From NCBI GenBank assembly GCA_043742705.1, contig JAYTXY010000127.1, positions 1 to 7,876 on the forward strand: DNA of 7,876 bases, read 5' to 3'. A program made the translations under genes and the position numbers. This DNA is from JAPLDA01 sp043742705. GTDB lineage: Bacteria; Bacteroidota; Bacteroidia; AKYH767-A; 2013-40CM-41-45. This document shows positions 1 through 6,327 of the stretch, one piece after another. The notes beneath the pieces are model-generated. The model worked only from the letters and a program-made list of their open reading frames with translations, was not told where the DNA came from and did not search any database. Within the stretch, counting starts at the first letter, position 1. Every line of letters begins with the position of its first letter.

Positions 1-73
1 AAGTCAGTCTGAGCGGAGTCGAAGACTGTTTTCGGTGAAAGAAAATACATTTCGACTTCGCTCAATGTGACTT
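1..73. repeat. Imperfect inverted repeat, possible terminator
   Basis: Bases 1-23 and 51-73 form the two arms of an inverted repeat around a 27-base loop. Of 23 opposed positions, 19 are Watson-Crick pairs and one (16/58) is a G-U pair; positions 7-9 against 65-67 do not pair. The core of each arm reads TGAGCG(G/A)AGTCGAA. A run of five T follows on the plus strand (72-76), so a plus-strand transcript entering from the left could terminate here. The stop codon of the minus-strand gene lies 34 bases to the right, so the element also sits in that gene's 3' region. It looks like a dispersed intergenic palindromic element, but that needs other genomic copies to show. The left edge may be cut by the window. 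Confidence 0.7.
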
Positions 74-106
74 TTTAACTCAGAGCATTCGAAGAGGATG
101 ATTTAT

Positions 107-931
107 TCAATTCCGTTTGACAAAACTTGAATACACATCTCCATCTTCTGAACTGATTTTTACGAAGTACACTCCGGCTGAAAGTTCATGAACAGGGATT
201 ACAAAACGCTCTCCTGGACTTTTCAAATCACGGGAATAAATTTCCGTACCGAGTACGTTCAGCAATTTGATGACTGATCCGGATTTTAAATCAACCGACT
301 CGATAACCAGCTTATCAGAAGTTGGGTTGGGATAAAGTAACAGTCGATTTTCTTTTCTGTTAACTGCAGAAATTCCTACAGTCGAATTAACAGTAAGATA
401 GCCTGTGTTGGGAAGATCATCAAACACACTTCGTGTTGAAACGATATCAAAGAATCCCGAACCAAGCAATAAATTAAAATTCCCGTCACCATCAAGCAAA
501 GAAAGTTTTGTACTGATGATAAATGTGTAATCATCCGGCCTTAAAACATTCACTGTAATCGGTGCACCTCCTCCGGATCCATAGAGGTAACCGTAGTAAT
601 TTGGCGAGATGAAATCCTGGAAAACCAGCAACGCATGATCGTACTTCATTGATTGATTGTCTCCCTCCCATTGAACACCGTTCGTTACAACCATATCCGT
701 ATCCAGACCAAACATCATCCCCGCATCACCAAGCGGATCAACGTCTGTGAAGGTTTCAACTTTAAACCAAATGCTGTCTTGCACAAGATCAATACTCACA
801 GACAGTGCAGCGAGGTCAGCAACAGTAGAAGTCATGTCTCCCACAGGATCTGTTGCAAGAAGTGTGAAAGATTGACAATAACTTTTTGATACCAGCAATA
901 ACATCAGAATAACGAGGTAATTTTTTTTCAT
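107..931 (-). CDS. Secreted protein with T9SS type A C-terminal sorting domain
   Basis: The 274-residue product starts with a signal peptide: two lysines, a hydrophobic stretch at residues 5-14, and likely type I cleavage after SYC (19), leaving Gln20 first. Residues about 20-190 look like a beta-rich extracellular domain, with a repeated beta-strand pattern and acidic glycine turns such as GLDTD that could bind calcium; I do not recognise its specific function. Residues about 198-274 match the type A T9SS sorting domain: YPNP at 200-203, a central LLNVLGTEIYS-like strand, LSAGVYFVKI, and a short basic end. In this family the domain directs export through the T9SS across the outer membrane, normally with removal and attachment or release at the surface. 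The start at 931 gives a correctly placed signal peptide. The gene stands alone, divergent from bipA. Adhesin, enzyme accessory or structural roles remain open. Confidence 0.88.
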   Translation of the reverse strand: MKKNYLVILMLLLVSKSYCQSFTLLATDPVGDMTSTVADLAALSVSIDLVQDSIWFKVETFTDVDPLGDAGMMFGLDTDMVVTNGVQWEGDNQSMKYDHALLVFQDFISPNYYGYLYGSGGGAPITVNVLRPDDYTFIISTKLSLLDGDGNFNLLLGSGFFDIVSTRSVFDDLPNTGYLTVNSTVGISAVNRKENRLLLYPNPTSDKLVIESVDLKSGSVIKLLNVLGTEIYSRDLKSPGERFVIPVHELSAGVYFVKISSEDGDVYSSFVKRN

Positions 932-1093
932 GGAATTATTTTTTTGATGACTGTTTCTTTAATGCAAGGAGTAAAAAAATATGTCGTAGTTCTCTTATGA
1001 AAAGCATAAACACATCATCATGTAGTGCTTTCAGATCAACTTTTAACTCCCGGTTAACAATCCATAACTTCTTATTCACAATTCTTCTCTGCA

Positions 1094-1184
1094 ACCTTCG
1101 CTGTTCGTTATTTCCTGTTCATTATGCACTGTTCAACATCCTTGTCACCTAATTCATAATTCCGCATTCATAATTCATAATTTA
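1094..1184. repeat. Degenerate heptanucleotide-period array
   Basis: Read in 7-base blocks from 1094, this stretch gives accttcg, ctgttcg, ttatttc, ctgttca, ttatgca, ctgttca, acatcct, tgtcacc, taattca, taattcc, gcattca, taattca, taattta. Eight of 13 blocks carry TTC at positions 4-6, giving an nnnTTCA-like consensus. The phase is kept over 91 bases although single blocks have decayed. CTGTTCA and TAATTCA are the best preserved variants. A related array in the opposite orientation occurs at 7607-7648. No protein reading is implied. Confidence 0.6.
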
Positions 1185-1207
1185 TTCCGTATCTCACTCT
1201 TTATCTG

Positions 1208-1215
1208 TACCTTCG
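1208..1215 (+). promoter_or_regulatory. Candidate -7 promoter element for bipA
   Basis: TACCTTCG at 1208-1215 differs by one base from the Bacteroidota -7 consensus TAnnTTTG and would place transcription start near 1220-1223, leaving a leader of about 65 bases before bipA. The matching -33 element (TTTG or TTG) about 19 bases upstream is poor: the sequence there is TTCC. A second, exact consensus match, TACTTTTG at 1247-1254, lies closer to the gene but also lacks a -33 element. Either or both could be used. Confidence 0.45.
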
Positions 1216-1228
1216 CGCTCGCAAAAAA

Positions 1229-1247
1229 ATCAACCTCTCCGGTTGAT
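1229..1247 (+). promoter_or_regulatory. Hairpin in the predicted bipA leader
   Basis: ATCAACC (1229-1235) and GGTTGAT (1241-1247) form a perfect 7-bp stem around the 5-base loop TCTCC. If transcription starts after the element at 1208-1215, the stem forms within the first 30 bases of the bipA mRNA, about 41 bases before the start codon. Its right arm ends on the first base of the exact TAnnTTTG match at 1247-1254. It has no T-run and does not look like a terminator. An mRNA-stabilising or regulatory role is possible but only inferred. Confidence 0.4.
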
Positions 1248-1288
1248 ACTTTTGCTACGGGGAAAACACTTAATTAATAACTAATTCA

Positions 1289-3085
1289 ATGCAAATCAGG
1301 AACGTAGCCATTATCGCCCACGTTGATCATGGCAAAACAACTTTAGTAGACAAAATTCTTCATCAGTCTAAATTATTTCGAGACAATCAGCACACAGACG
1401 AGCTCATTCTTGATAATAACGACCTTGAACGTGAGCGTGGTATTACCATCGTTGCGAAAAACGTTTCAGTACGTTACAAGGATGTAAAGATCAACATCAT
1501 CGATACTCCCGGTCACGCGGACTTTGGCGGTGAAGTGGAAAGAGTATTGACAATGGCTGACGGTGTTTTGTTGCTTGTAGATGCTTTTGAAGGTGCAATG
1601 CCTCAAACGCGTTTCGTGCTACAAAAGGCACTGCATGCCGGCTTGAAACCTATCGTGGTAGTTAATAAAGTAGACAAAGAAAATTGTCGTCCTGAAGAAG
1701 TGCATGAGCAGATTTTTGATTTGTTCTATCATCTTGATGCAACAGAAGATCAGCTGAACTTCCCAACGTTATATGGCTCATCAAAGCATGGCTGGATGAG
1801 CACAGACTGGAAAAATAAAACAGAAGATGTTACTGCATTGCTGGATGCGATCATTGAACATATCCCGCAGGCTCCAAAGCGCGAAGGAATTCCTCAAATG
1901 CTGATCACATCACTCGACTACAGCACATTCGTAGGACGAATTGCAATCGGCCGTGTATTCCGCGGAACATTTAAAGAAAACATGCCTGTAAGTCTTGTAA
2001 AACGTGACGGCACAATTATCAAATCACGAGTAAAAGAATTACACAGCTTTGAAGGTTTAGGAAGAATGCGTGCTGAATCTGTTTCAGCAGGAGATATCTG
2101 CGCATTGGTTGGTCTTGAAAACTTTGATATCGGTGATACTGTTTCTGATTTTGAAAACCCGGAAGCATTACCAACGATTGATGTTGATGAGCCGACAATG
2201 AGCATGTTGTTTACCATCAACACTTCTCCGTTTTTCGGAAAGGAAGGAAAGTTCGTTACCTCACGTCACTTGCGTGATCGTTTATATAAAGAGATTGAAA
2301 AAAATCTTGCGCTGCGCGTTGAAGAGACAGGCTCACCGGATTCATATCTTGTTTACGGAAGAGGAATTCTTCACTTGTCAATTTTGATCGAGACAATGCG
2401 CAGAGAAGGATATGAATTACAGGTTGGTCAGCCGCAGGTTATCATCAAAAATCTAAACGGGATAAAATGCGAGCCCTTTGAAATACTAACGGTGGATGTT
2501 CCGGCAGAATCTTCAAGTGCCGTGGTTAATCTTGTGACACAACGAAGAGGTGAATTGATGGTGATGGAACCGAAAGGCGACATCCAGCATTTGGAATTTG
2601 ATATTCCTGCAAGAGGGATCATCGGTTTAAGAAATGCAATGCTTACCGCTACTGCAGGTGAAGCCGTTATTGCTCACCGTTTCAGCGCATACGAAGCATG
2701 GAAAGGTGATATTCCGGGACGTATCAACGGAGTTCTTATCTCAATGGAAAAAGGAAAATCAACTGCATACTCAATCGATAAGCTGCAGGATCGCGGGAAG
2801 TTTTTCATCGATCCGGGTGAGGAAATTTATGCAGGCCAGGTTATCGGCGAGCAAATCCGTCCGGGTGATTTAGTGGTGAACGTTGTTAAAGCAAAACAAC
2901 TTACAAACATGCGCGCATCAGGAAGTGATGATAATGTACGTATAACGCCTAAGCAAAATTTCTCTTTAGAAGAAGCAATGGAATACATTGAAAAGGACGA
3001 GTACATCGAAGTAACTCCAAAAGCGATTCGAATGAGGAAGATTATCCTCGATGAGAACGAGCGGAAACGTGCTTCGAAAAGTTGA
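1289..3085 (+). CDS. typA: Translational GTPase BipA/TypA
   Basis: The 598-residue protein is full length for BipA/TypA, a ribosome-associated translational GTPase of the EF-G/LepA class that binds 70S ribosomes and acts in ribosome assembly and stress or cold adaptation. All GTPase motifs are intact: the P-loop AHVDHGKT (10-17), RERGITI (48-54, switch I side), DTPGH (72-76, with the catalytic-type His76) and NKVD (126-129). The G domain runs to about 195, followed by a beta-barrel domain (about 200-290), EF-G-like domains III and V (about 300-475), and the BipA-specific C-terminal domain (about 480-598) with a basic tail. The start at 1289 places the conserved IRNVAIIAHVDHGKTT segment at the very N-terminus, as usual. 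Spacing of 84 bases to the next gene with its own possible promoter leaves cotranscription open. EF-G and LepA are excluded by domain order and C-terminus. Confidence 0.97.
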   Translation: MQIRNVAIIAHVDHGKTTLVDKILHQSKLFRDNQHTDELILDNNDLERERGITIVAKNVSVRYKDVKINIIDTPGHADFGGEVERVLTMADGVLLLVDAFEGAMPQTRFVLQKALHAGLKPIVVVNKVDKENCRPEEVHEQIFDLFYHLDATEDQLNFPTLYGSSKHGWMSTDWKNKTEDVTALLDAIIEHIPQAPKREGIPQMLITSLDYSTFVGRIAIGRVFRGTFKENMPVSLVKRDGTIIKSRVKELHSFEGLGRMRAESVSAGDICALVGLENFDIGDTVSDFENPEALPTIDVDEPTMSMLFTINTSPFFGKEGKFVTSRHLRDRLYKEIEKNLALRVEETGSPDSYLVYGRGILHLSILIETMRREGYELQVGQPQVIIKNLNGIKCEPFEILTVDVPAESSSAVVNLVTQRRGELMVMEPKGDIQHLEFDIPARGIIGLRNAMLTATAGEAVIAHRFSAYEAWKGDIPGRINGVLISMEKGKSTAYSIDKLQDRGKFFIDPGEEIYAGQVIGEQIRPGDLVVNVVKAKQLTNMRASGSDDNVRITPKQNFSLEEAMEYIEKDEYIEVTPKAIRMRKIILDENERKRASKS

Positions 3086-3117
3086 TAACAGTTGCTTTTC
3101 TGTCTCGAAAATTGTAG

Positions 3118-3125
3118 TAATATTG
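3118..3125 (+). promoter_or_regulatory. Weak candidate -7 element before the lipoprotein gene
   Basis: TAATATTG at 3118-3125 differs by one base from TAnnTTTG. The nearest TTG upstream (3092-3094) leaves a 23-base spacer, longer than the usual 19-21. Start of transcription would be near 3132, giving an A-rich leader of about 38 bases. No terminator is visible between the typA stop and this point, so read-through from typA is also possible. Confidence 0.27.
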
Positions 3126-3169
3126 CCTTCGGAAACACAAACTAATTTTAAATTTTACACACAGAAACA

Positions 3170-4906
3170 ATGAAGTACATCAAACCTGTATCATTCATCC
3201 TGATCGCTGCTGCAGTTGCGGGTTGCAACGGGCTCGGCAAGATGGCGAAGAATGCTTCGCTCGTTAAATATGAAGTTACACCCAATCCCCTTGAAGAACA
3301 TGGCGACAGTGTTGCCATTACCATAAAGGGTTCCTACCCGGCAAAGTATTTTGCCAAGAAAGTTGACTTAACTGTTACCCCTGTGGTAAAAACATCAACA
3401 GGTGAACATGCTTTTAAGTCTGTTACGCAGGTTGGAGAGAGTTCTCAGACTACCGGGACTAAAATCAACCAAAAAGCAGGTGGAAGTTTCAGTTATACTG
3501 ATAAGATCGCCTACTCTTCTGATATGAGAGCCGGTGATGTAATGGTAAAAATCAAAGGAACACAGGGAAAAAATTCCAAAGATTTTGAACCTTACAAGAT
3601 TGCTGATGCAACAATTGCTACTCCGATTCTTGTAAAATCAGACGAGAAAACGGTGATCGGAAAAGACGATTTCAAAAAAATTGTTCCGGCTAATTTTTCA
3701 GGACAGATCTATTACCTGATCATGACGAGCAACATGAATGCGAACTTCAAAGTGAAACAGTGCGGCATTAATAACAAGACTGAATTGGCAATGCTTGATA
3801 GTGGAGTTAAAGCCATGTCTGTTGCACCTTACACGATGAAAAACATCAGCATCATGGGTTACGCTTCTCCTGACGGAAAAGAAAAAATGAATGGCGGACT
3901 TGCAGATTCACGTGCTCGTTCTTCCATGAAATACCTGATGGGTAACTTCAAAAAGATGAAAAATCAGCAAGGACAAGACAGTTCGTTCTATAGCAGAAGC
4001 GCAACTTCTGAAGACTGGGCAGGATTCCAGCAGTTGATGCAGTCATCTGACATGGGTCAGAAAGACATGATCCTTCGTATTGTTGCTTCCAACACAGATG
4101 CTGACGCACGCGAACTGGAAATCAAAAAAATGGGAAAAGCATTTACTGAAATTGCTGACAATGTATTACCGAAACTCAGAAGATCAGTGATCACTATCAA
4201 TGCTGATAAGATGAGCCGCACCGATGACCAGATCTCTGCACTCGCTTCTTCGAATCCTGATTCATTGAGCATTGAAGAAATTTTATATGCTGCAACATTG
4301 GCAACTGACAATGCAAAGAAACTTTCCATCTACCGTTCAGCAGAACGTATTTATCCGCAGGACTGGAGAAGTTCAAACAACGTTGGAATGCTGTTGTTCA
4401 TGAACGGAGATGTTGACGGTGCAACAACAGAGTTCAACAAAGCTGATCAGCTTTCTGCAAACAATGCTGTTGTGAAAAATAATCTCGGTGCATGTTACAG
4501 CCGTAAAGGCGATCGCAAGAATGCTTCCATGATGTATGCTTCAGCTGCTGCTGCAGGACCGGAAGTGAATGAGAACATCGGAATCCTGAATATTAAAGAC
4601 GGAAATTATGCTGCTGCTGTTGGCAACTACGGTTCAACAACAAGTTTCAACGCTGCACTTGCAAAACTTCTGAATGGCGACAAAGATGGTGCGATGAGTA
4701 CGCTTGACGCTTCTCCTGATAAAGATTCTGCACTCGGACTTTACCTGAAAGCTGTAATCTCAGCACGTAAAGGCGATGCAAGTGGAGTTGTCTCTAACCT
4801 CACTGCATCCATTTCAAAAGACAGCAAGATGAAATCATGGGCGCAGGACGATCGTGAATTCATCAAATGGTTTAATGATGCAAGTTTCAAAGCTGCAGTT
4901 CAGTAG
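3170..4906 (+). CDS. Lipoprotein with OmpA-like segment and TPR-like repeats
   Basis: The 578-residue product begins with a lipoprotein signal peptide: Lys2 and Lys5, a hydrophobic core at 7-17, and the lipobox VAGC with lipidated Cys19. Residues about 30-150 look like beta-sandwich material opening with a VTPNPLEEHGDSV segment. Residues about 225-260 resemble the OmpA C-terminal fold: IMGYASPDG (228-236), then N241, L244, R248 and A249 in the pattern N..L...RA. The Asp that binds peptidoglycan in OmpA is Ser233 here, while Arg248 is kept. From about 385 to 500 the sequence shows TPR-like helices (W399, NNVGMLLFMNGD at 403-414, then NNLGACYSRKGD), becoming weaker toward the C-terminus. This suggests an outer-membrane-anchored scaffold rather than an enzyme. 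PorE of the T9SS also joins TPR and OmpA domains but in the reverse order, so I do not equate them. A strong terminator follows. Confidence 0.85.
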   Translation: MKYIKPVSFILIAAAVAGCNGLGKMAKNASLVKYEVTPNPLEEHGDSVAITIKGSYPAKYFAKKVDLTVTPVVKTSTGEHAFKSVTQVGESSQTTGTKINQKAGGSFSYTDKIAYSSDMRAGDVMVKIKGTQGKNSKDFEPYKIADATIATPILVKSDEKTVIGKDDFKKIVPANFSGQIYYLIMTSNMNANFKVKQCGINNKTELAMLDSGVKAMSVAPYTMKNISIMGYASPDGKEKMNGGLADSRARSSMKYLMGNFKKMKNQQGQDSSFYSRSATSEDWAGFQQLMQSSDMGQKDMILRIVASNTDADARELEIKKMGKAFTEIADNVLPKLRRSVITINADKMSRTDDQISALASSNPDSLSIEEILYAATLATDNAKKLSIYRSAERIYPQDWRSSNNVGMLLFMNGDVDGATTEFNKADQLSANNAVVKNNLGACYSRKGDRKNASMMYASAAAAGPEVNENIGILNIKDGNYAAAVGNYGSTTSFNAALAKLLNGDKDGAMSTLDASPDKDSALGLYLKAVISARKGDASGVVSNLTASISKDSKMKSWAQDDREFIKWFNDASFKAAVQ

Positions 4907-4908
4907 AT

Positions 4909-4948
4909 CAATTAGCTGATTTGCCAATTAGCCGATTTGCTAATTAAA
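4909..4948. repeat. Octanucleotide-period array after the lipoprotein stop
   Basis: Beginning two bases after the stop codon, five 8-base blocks follow in phase: caattagc, tgatttgc, caattagc, cgatttgc, taattaaa. Taken as 16-base units, 4909-4924 and 4925-4940 match at 15 of 16 positions. The consensus is roughly nnATTnGC. Bases 4911-4932 match the reverse complement of 5057-5078 at 20 of 22 positions, so this array and the one across the terminator are inverted copies. Confidence 0.75.
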
Positions 4949-4970
4949 TTTCAGGCAACAAAAATTAACG

Positions 4971-5000
4971 AAAAAGCTATCCGAAAGGGTGGCTTTTTTT
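4971..5000. terminator. Bidirectional rho-independent terminator
   Basis: The stem pairs 4971-4982 with 4987-4998 around a GAAA tetraloop (4983-4986). It has 10 Watson-Crick pairs and two G-U pairs, five of them A-T at the base. Seven T at 4994-5000 follow on the plus strand and five T (complement of 4971-4975) on the minus strand. It lies between two convergent stop codons (4906 and 5078), so it can end both the lipoprotein and the namZ transcripts. The plus-strand side is stronger. Confidence 0.92.
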
Positions 5001-5034
5001 GTTGGATGATGTGAGATATGCGTATTGCGATACC

Positions 5035-5082
5035 AAATTAGCTGTTGTGCTAATTAGCGAATTGGCTAATCAGCTAATCAAT
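5035..5082. repeat. Octanucleotide-period array at the namZ stop
   Basis: Six 8-base blocks in phase: aaattagc, tgttgtgc, taattagc, gaattggc, taatcagc, taatcaat. Consensus nnATTnGC, as in the array at 4909-4948 but inverted relative to it. The last block contains the namZ stop codon (5078-5080) and reaches into its last sense codon, so the array has become part of the gene end. GCTAATTAGC at 5049-5058 is a perfect 10-base palindrome. Confidence 0.75.
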
Positions 5083-6271
5083 TTTCAAAATCCGGATACA
5101 ACAAATATTTCTTCCTGATCTCTTTGAATTTTTTCAAATTCTCTTCCCAACTCTTCCTGATATTCTCTTCAGAAACTCCGGTGATAATTTGATTTTTTAG
5201 CTGATCATTTCCTGCAAGCTGATCAAACGATGCTTTGAAATAATTTTCTTTCTGCGGATAGCTGTCATACATTCCTTTCAGCCAGAAGAGGTATATCTTT
5301 TTAAAGTTGAGTGCATACATCGTCCCGAATTCACCAAGTTCGAAACCCTTACAAAGTGTATCCTGGTATGGCGGATGATCTGAAATTCCGTGAATACTTT
5401 TCGGAGTGAATAAATAATCTCCATCCTTAAATCCCGGATAACCGATTAAGCGAAATGGTTTATCGGTTCCCCTTCCAACACTCACTGCCGTTCGTTCGAA
5501 CAAACAAAGAGAAGGATACAAGTAAACGGAAGCCATGTCAGGCAGATTCGGTGACGGCTTCACAGGCAGTTGATACAAATCGCTGTGTGAATAATTTTTC
5601 AGTTTGATGACAGTCAGATCACAATGAACACTTTTATCTAACCAATGTTCTCCATTCAACATGGTTGCATACTCACCAATCGTCAATCCATATACAACAG
5701 GAACAGGTTGCATTCCCACAAACGAAGAAAATTTTTTATCAAGTACGGGACCATCAACATAAAAACCATTGGGGTTAGGACGATCAAGAACGATCAACTT
5801 CTTATTGTTCTCAGCACAAGCTTCCATCACGTATTGAAGAGTTCCGATGTACGTATAAAAACGAACTCCCACATCCTGTATATCGAACACAACAACATCT
5901 ACATCCTTTAAATCTTCTGCAGTAGGTTTCCGGTGCTTGTCGTACAATGAAACAATCAGTAAACCCGTTGTTTTATCAACCTGTGTGGCGACTTTTGCTC
6001 CGTCAGAAAAATTTCCGCGAAAGCCATGCTCGGGAGCAAACACACATTTTATTTTCACCTTCATCGCAACAAGACTGTCAACCAAATGCTTGGAGCGAAT
6101 CATTGAAGTTTGATTGGCGACCACAGTAATGCTCTTACCTTTTAACAACGGCAAATAATCATTTACCTGCTCCGCTCCGGTCATTAATCCGCGGGAATCC
6201 TGTTGTGAAAAACACGAGTTCGCTGACAGCGCAAGAATCAAAATGAAAAATATCTTTGTCTGAGCTTTCAT
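5078..6271 (-). CDS. namZ: DUF1343 family exo-beta-N-acetylmuramidase (NamZ-like)
   Basis: The 397-residue product belongs to the DUF1343 family, whose characterised members (NamZ, glycoside hydrolase family GH171) release N-acetylmuramic acid from non-reducing ends of peptidoglycan fragments. Family landmarks seen are ANQTS (52-56), FAPEHGFRG (78-86) with Glu81-His82 as the likely active-site pair, SLYDKHRKPT, a DVGVRFYTYIGTL segment, LDRPNPNG, and GRGTDKPF. The frame is open up to an ATG at 6319, but I prefer the ATG at 6271: it begins a normal signal peptide (KAQTK, hydrophobic 7-17) and leaves 56 bases to the divergent gene, whereas 6319 would leave eight. Processing is uncertain: ANSC (17-20) is an atypical lipobox, and type I cleavage near FSQ (21-23) also fits. 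The protein should act in the periplasm or at the outer membrane in cell-wall turnover or recovery. No amidase or MurNAc-kinase gene is next to it. Confidence 0.9.
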   Translation of the reverse strand: MKAQTKIFFILILALSANSCFSQQDSRGLMTGAEQVNDYLPLLKGKSITVVANQTSMIRSKHLVDSLVAMKVKIKCVFAPEHGFRGNFSDGAKVATQVDKTTGLLIVSLYDKHRKPTAEDLKDVDVVVFDIQDVGVRFYTYIGTLQYVMEACAENNKKLIVLDRPNPNGFYVDGPVLDKKFSSFVGMQPVPVVYGLTIGEYATMLNGEHWLDKSVHCDLTVIKLKNYSHSDLYQLPVKPSPNLPDMASVYLYPSLCLFERTAVSVGRGTDKPFRLIGYPGFKDGDYLFTPKSIHGISDHPPYQDTLCKGFELGEFGTMYALNFKKIYLFWLKGMYDSYPQKENYFKASFDQLAGNDQLKNQIITGVSEENIRKSWEENLKKFKEIRKKYLLYPDFEN

Positions 6272-6288
6272 AAACAACTTTGAAGAAA

Positions 6289-6316
6289 TATCTTTAGCAA
6301 ATCCTTCGCAATTATA
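6289..6316. promoter_or_regulatory. Possible divergent promoters for namZ and the permease
   Basis: The 56 bases between the two start codons hold one-mismatch -7 elements on both strands. On the plus strand TATCTTTA (6289-6296) is preceded by TTTC (6266-6269) at 19 bases. On the minus strand TATAATTG (complement of 6309-6316) is preceded by TTCG (complement of 6336-6339) at 19 bases, inside the permease coding region. Both are imperfect, and such matches arise by chance in AT-rich DNA. Leaders would be only about 25-30 bases. Confidence 0.3.
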
Positions 6317-6327
6317 CAAGATAAACC

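Larger units (their letters stand above)
932..1288. other. Intergenic region between divergent genes
   Basis: This 357-base stretch separates the minus-strand secreted protein gene from bipA. I see no open reading frame with protein-like character and no RNA gene. It should hold promoters for both genes; the bipA side has a good candidate at 1208-1215, while no clean TAnnTTTG element was found for the minus-strand gene. It also contains a degenerate 7-base-period repeat (1094-1184) and a small hairpin (1229-1247), listed separately. The part from 932 to 1093 is AT-rich and otherwise featureless to me. Confidence 0.7.

Noticed and set aside
653..889. Plus-strand open frame of 78 codons opposite the secreted protein gene
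   Set aside because: It lies wholly antisense to a gene with a signal peptide and a T9SS sorting domain, and its translation is rich in Arg/His/Ile with no recognisable motif.
2827..3138. Minus-strand open frame of 103 codons over the typA 3' end
   Set aside because: It is antisense to the conserved BipA C-terminal domain, and its product has no recognisable motif.
3170..4906. Identification of the TPR/OmpA-like lipoprotein as T9SS component PorE
   Set aside because: PorE has TPRs first and the OmpA-type domain at the C-terminus, with other domains between; here the order is reversed and those other domains are absent.
4909..5082. CRISPR-like array around position 5000
   Set aside because: The units are 8 bases long and contiguous, with no spacers of uniform length, and the centre is a terminator.
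6272..6319. N-terminal extension of the NamZ-like protein from the ATG at 6319
   Set aside because: It would put 16 residues before a normal signal peptide and leave only eight bases to the divergent permease start.
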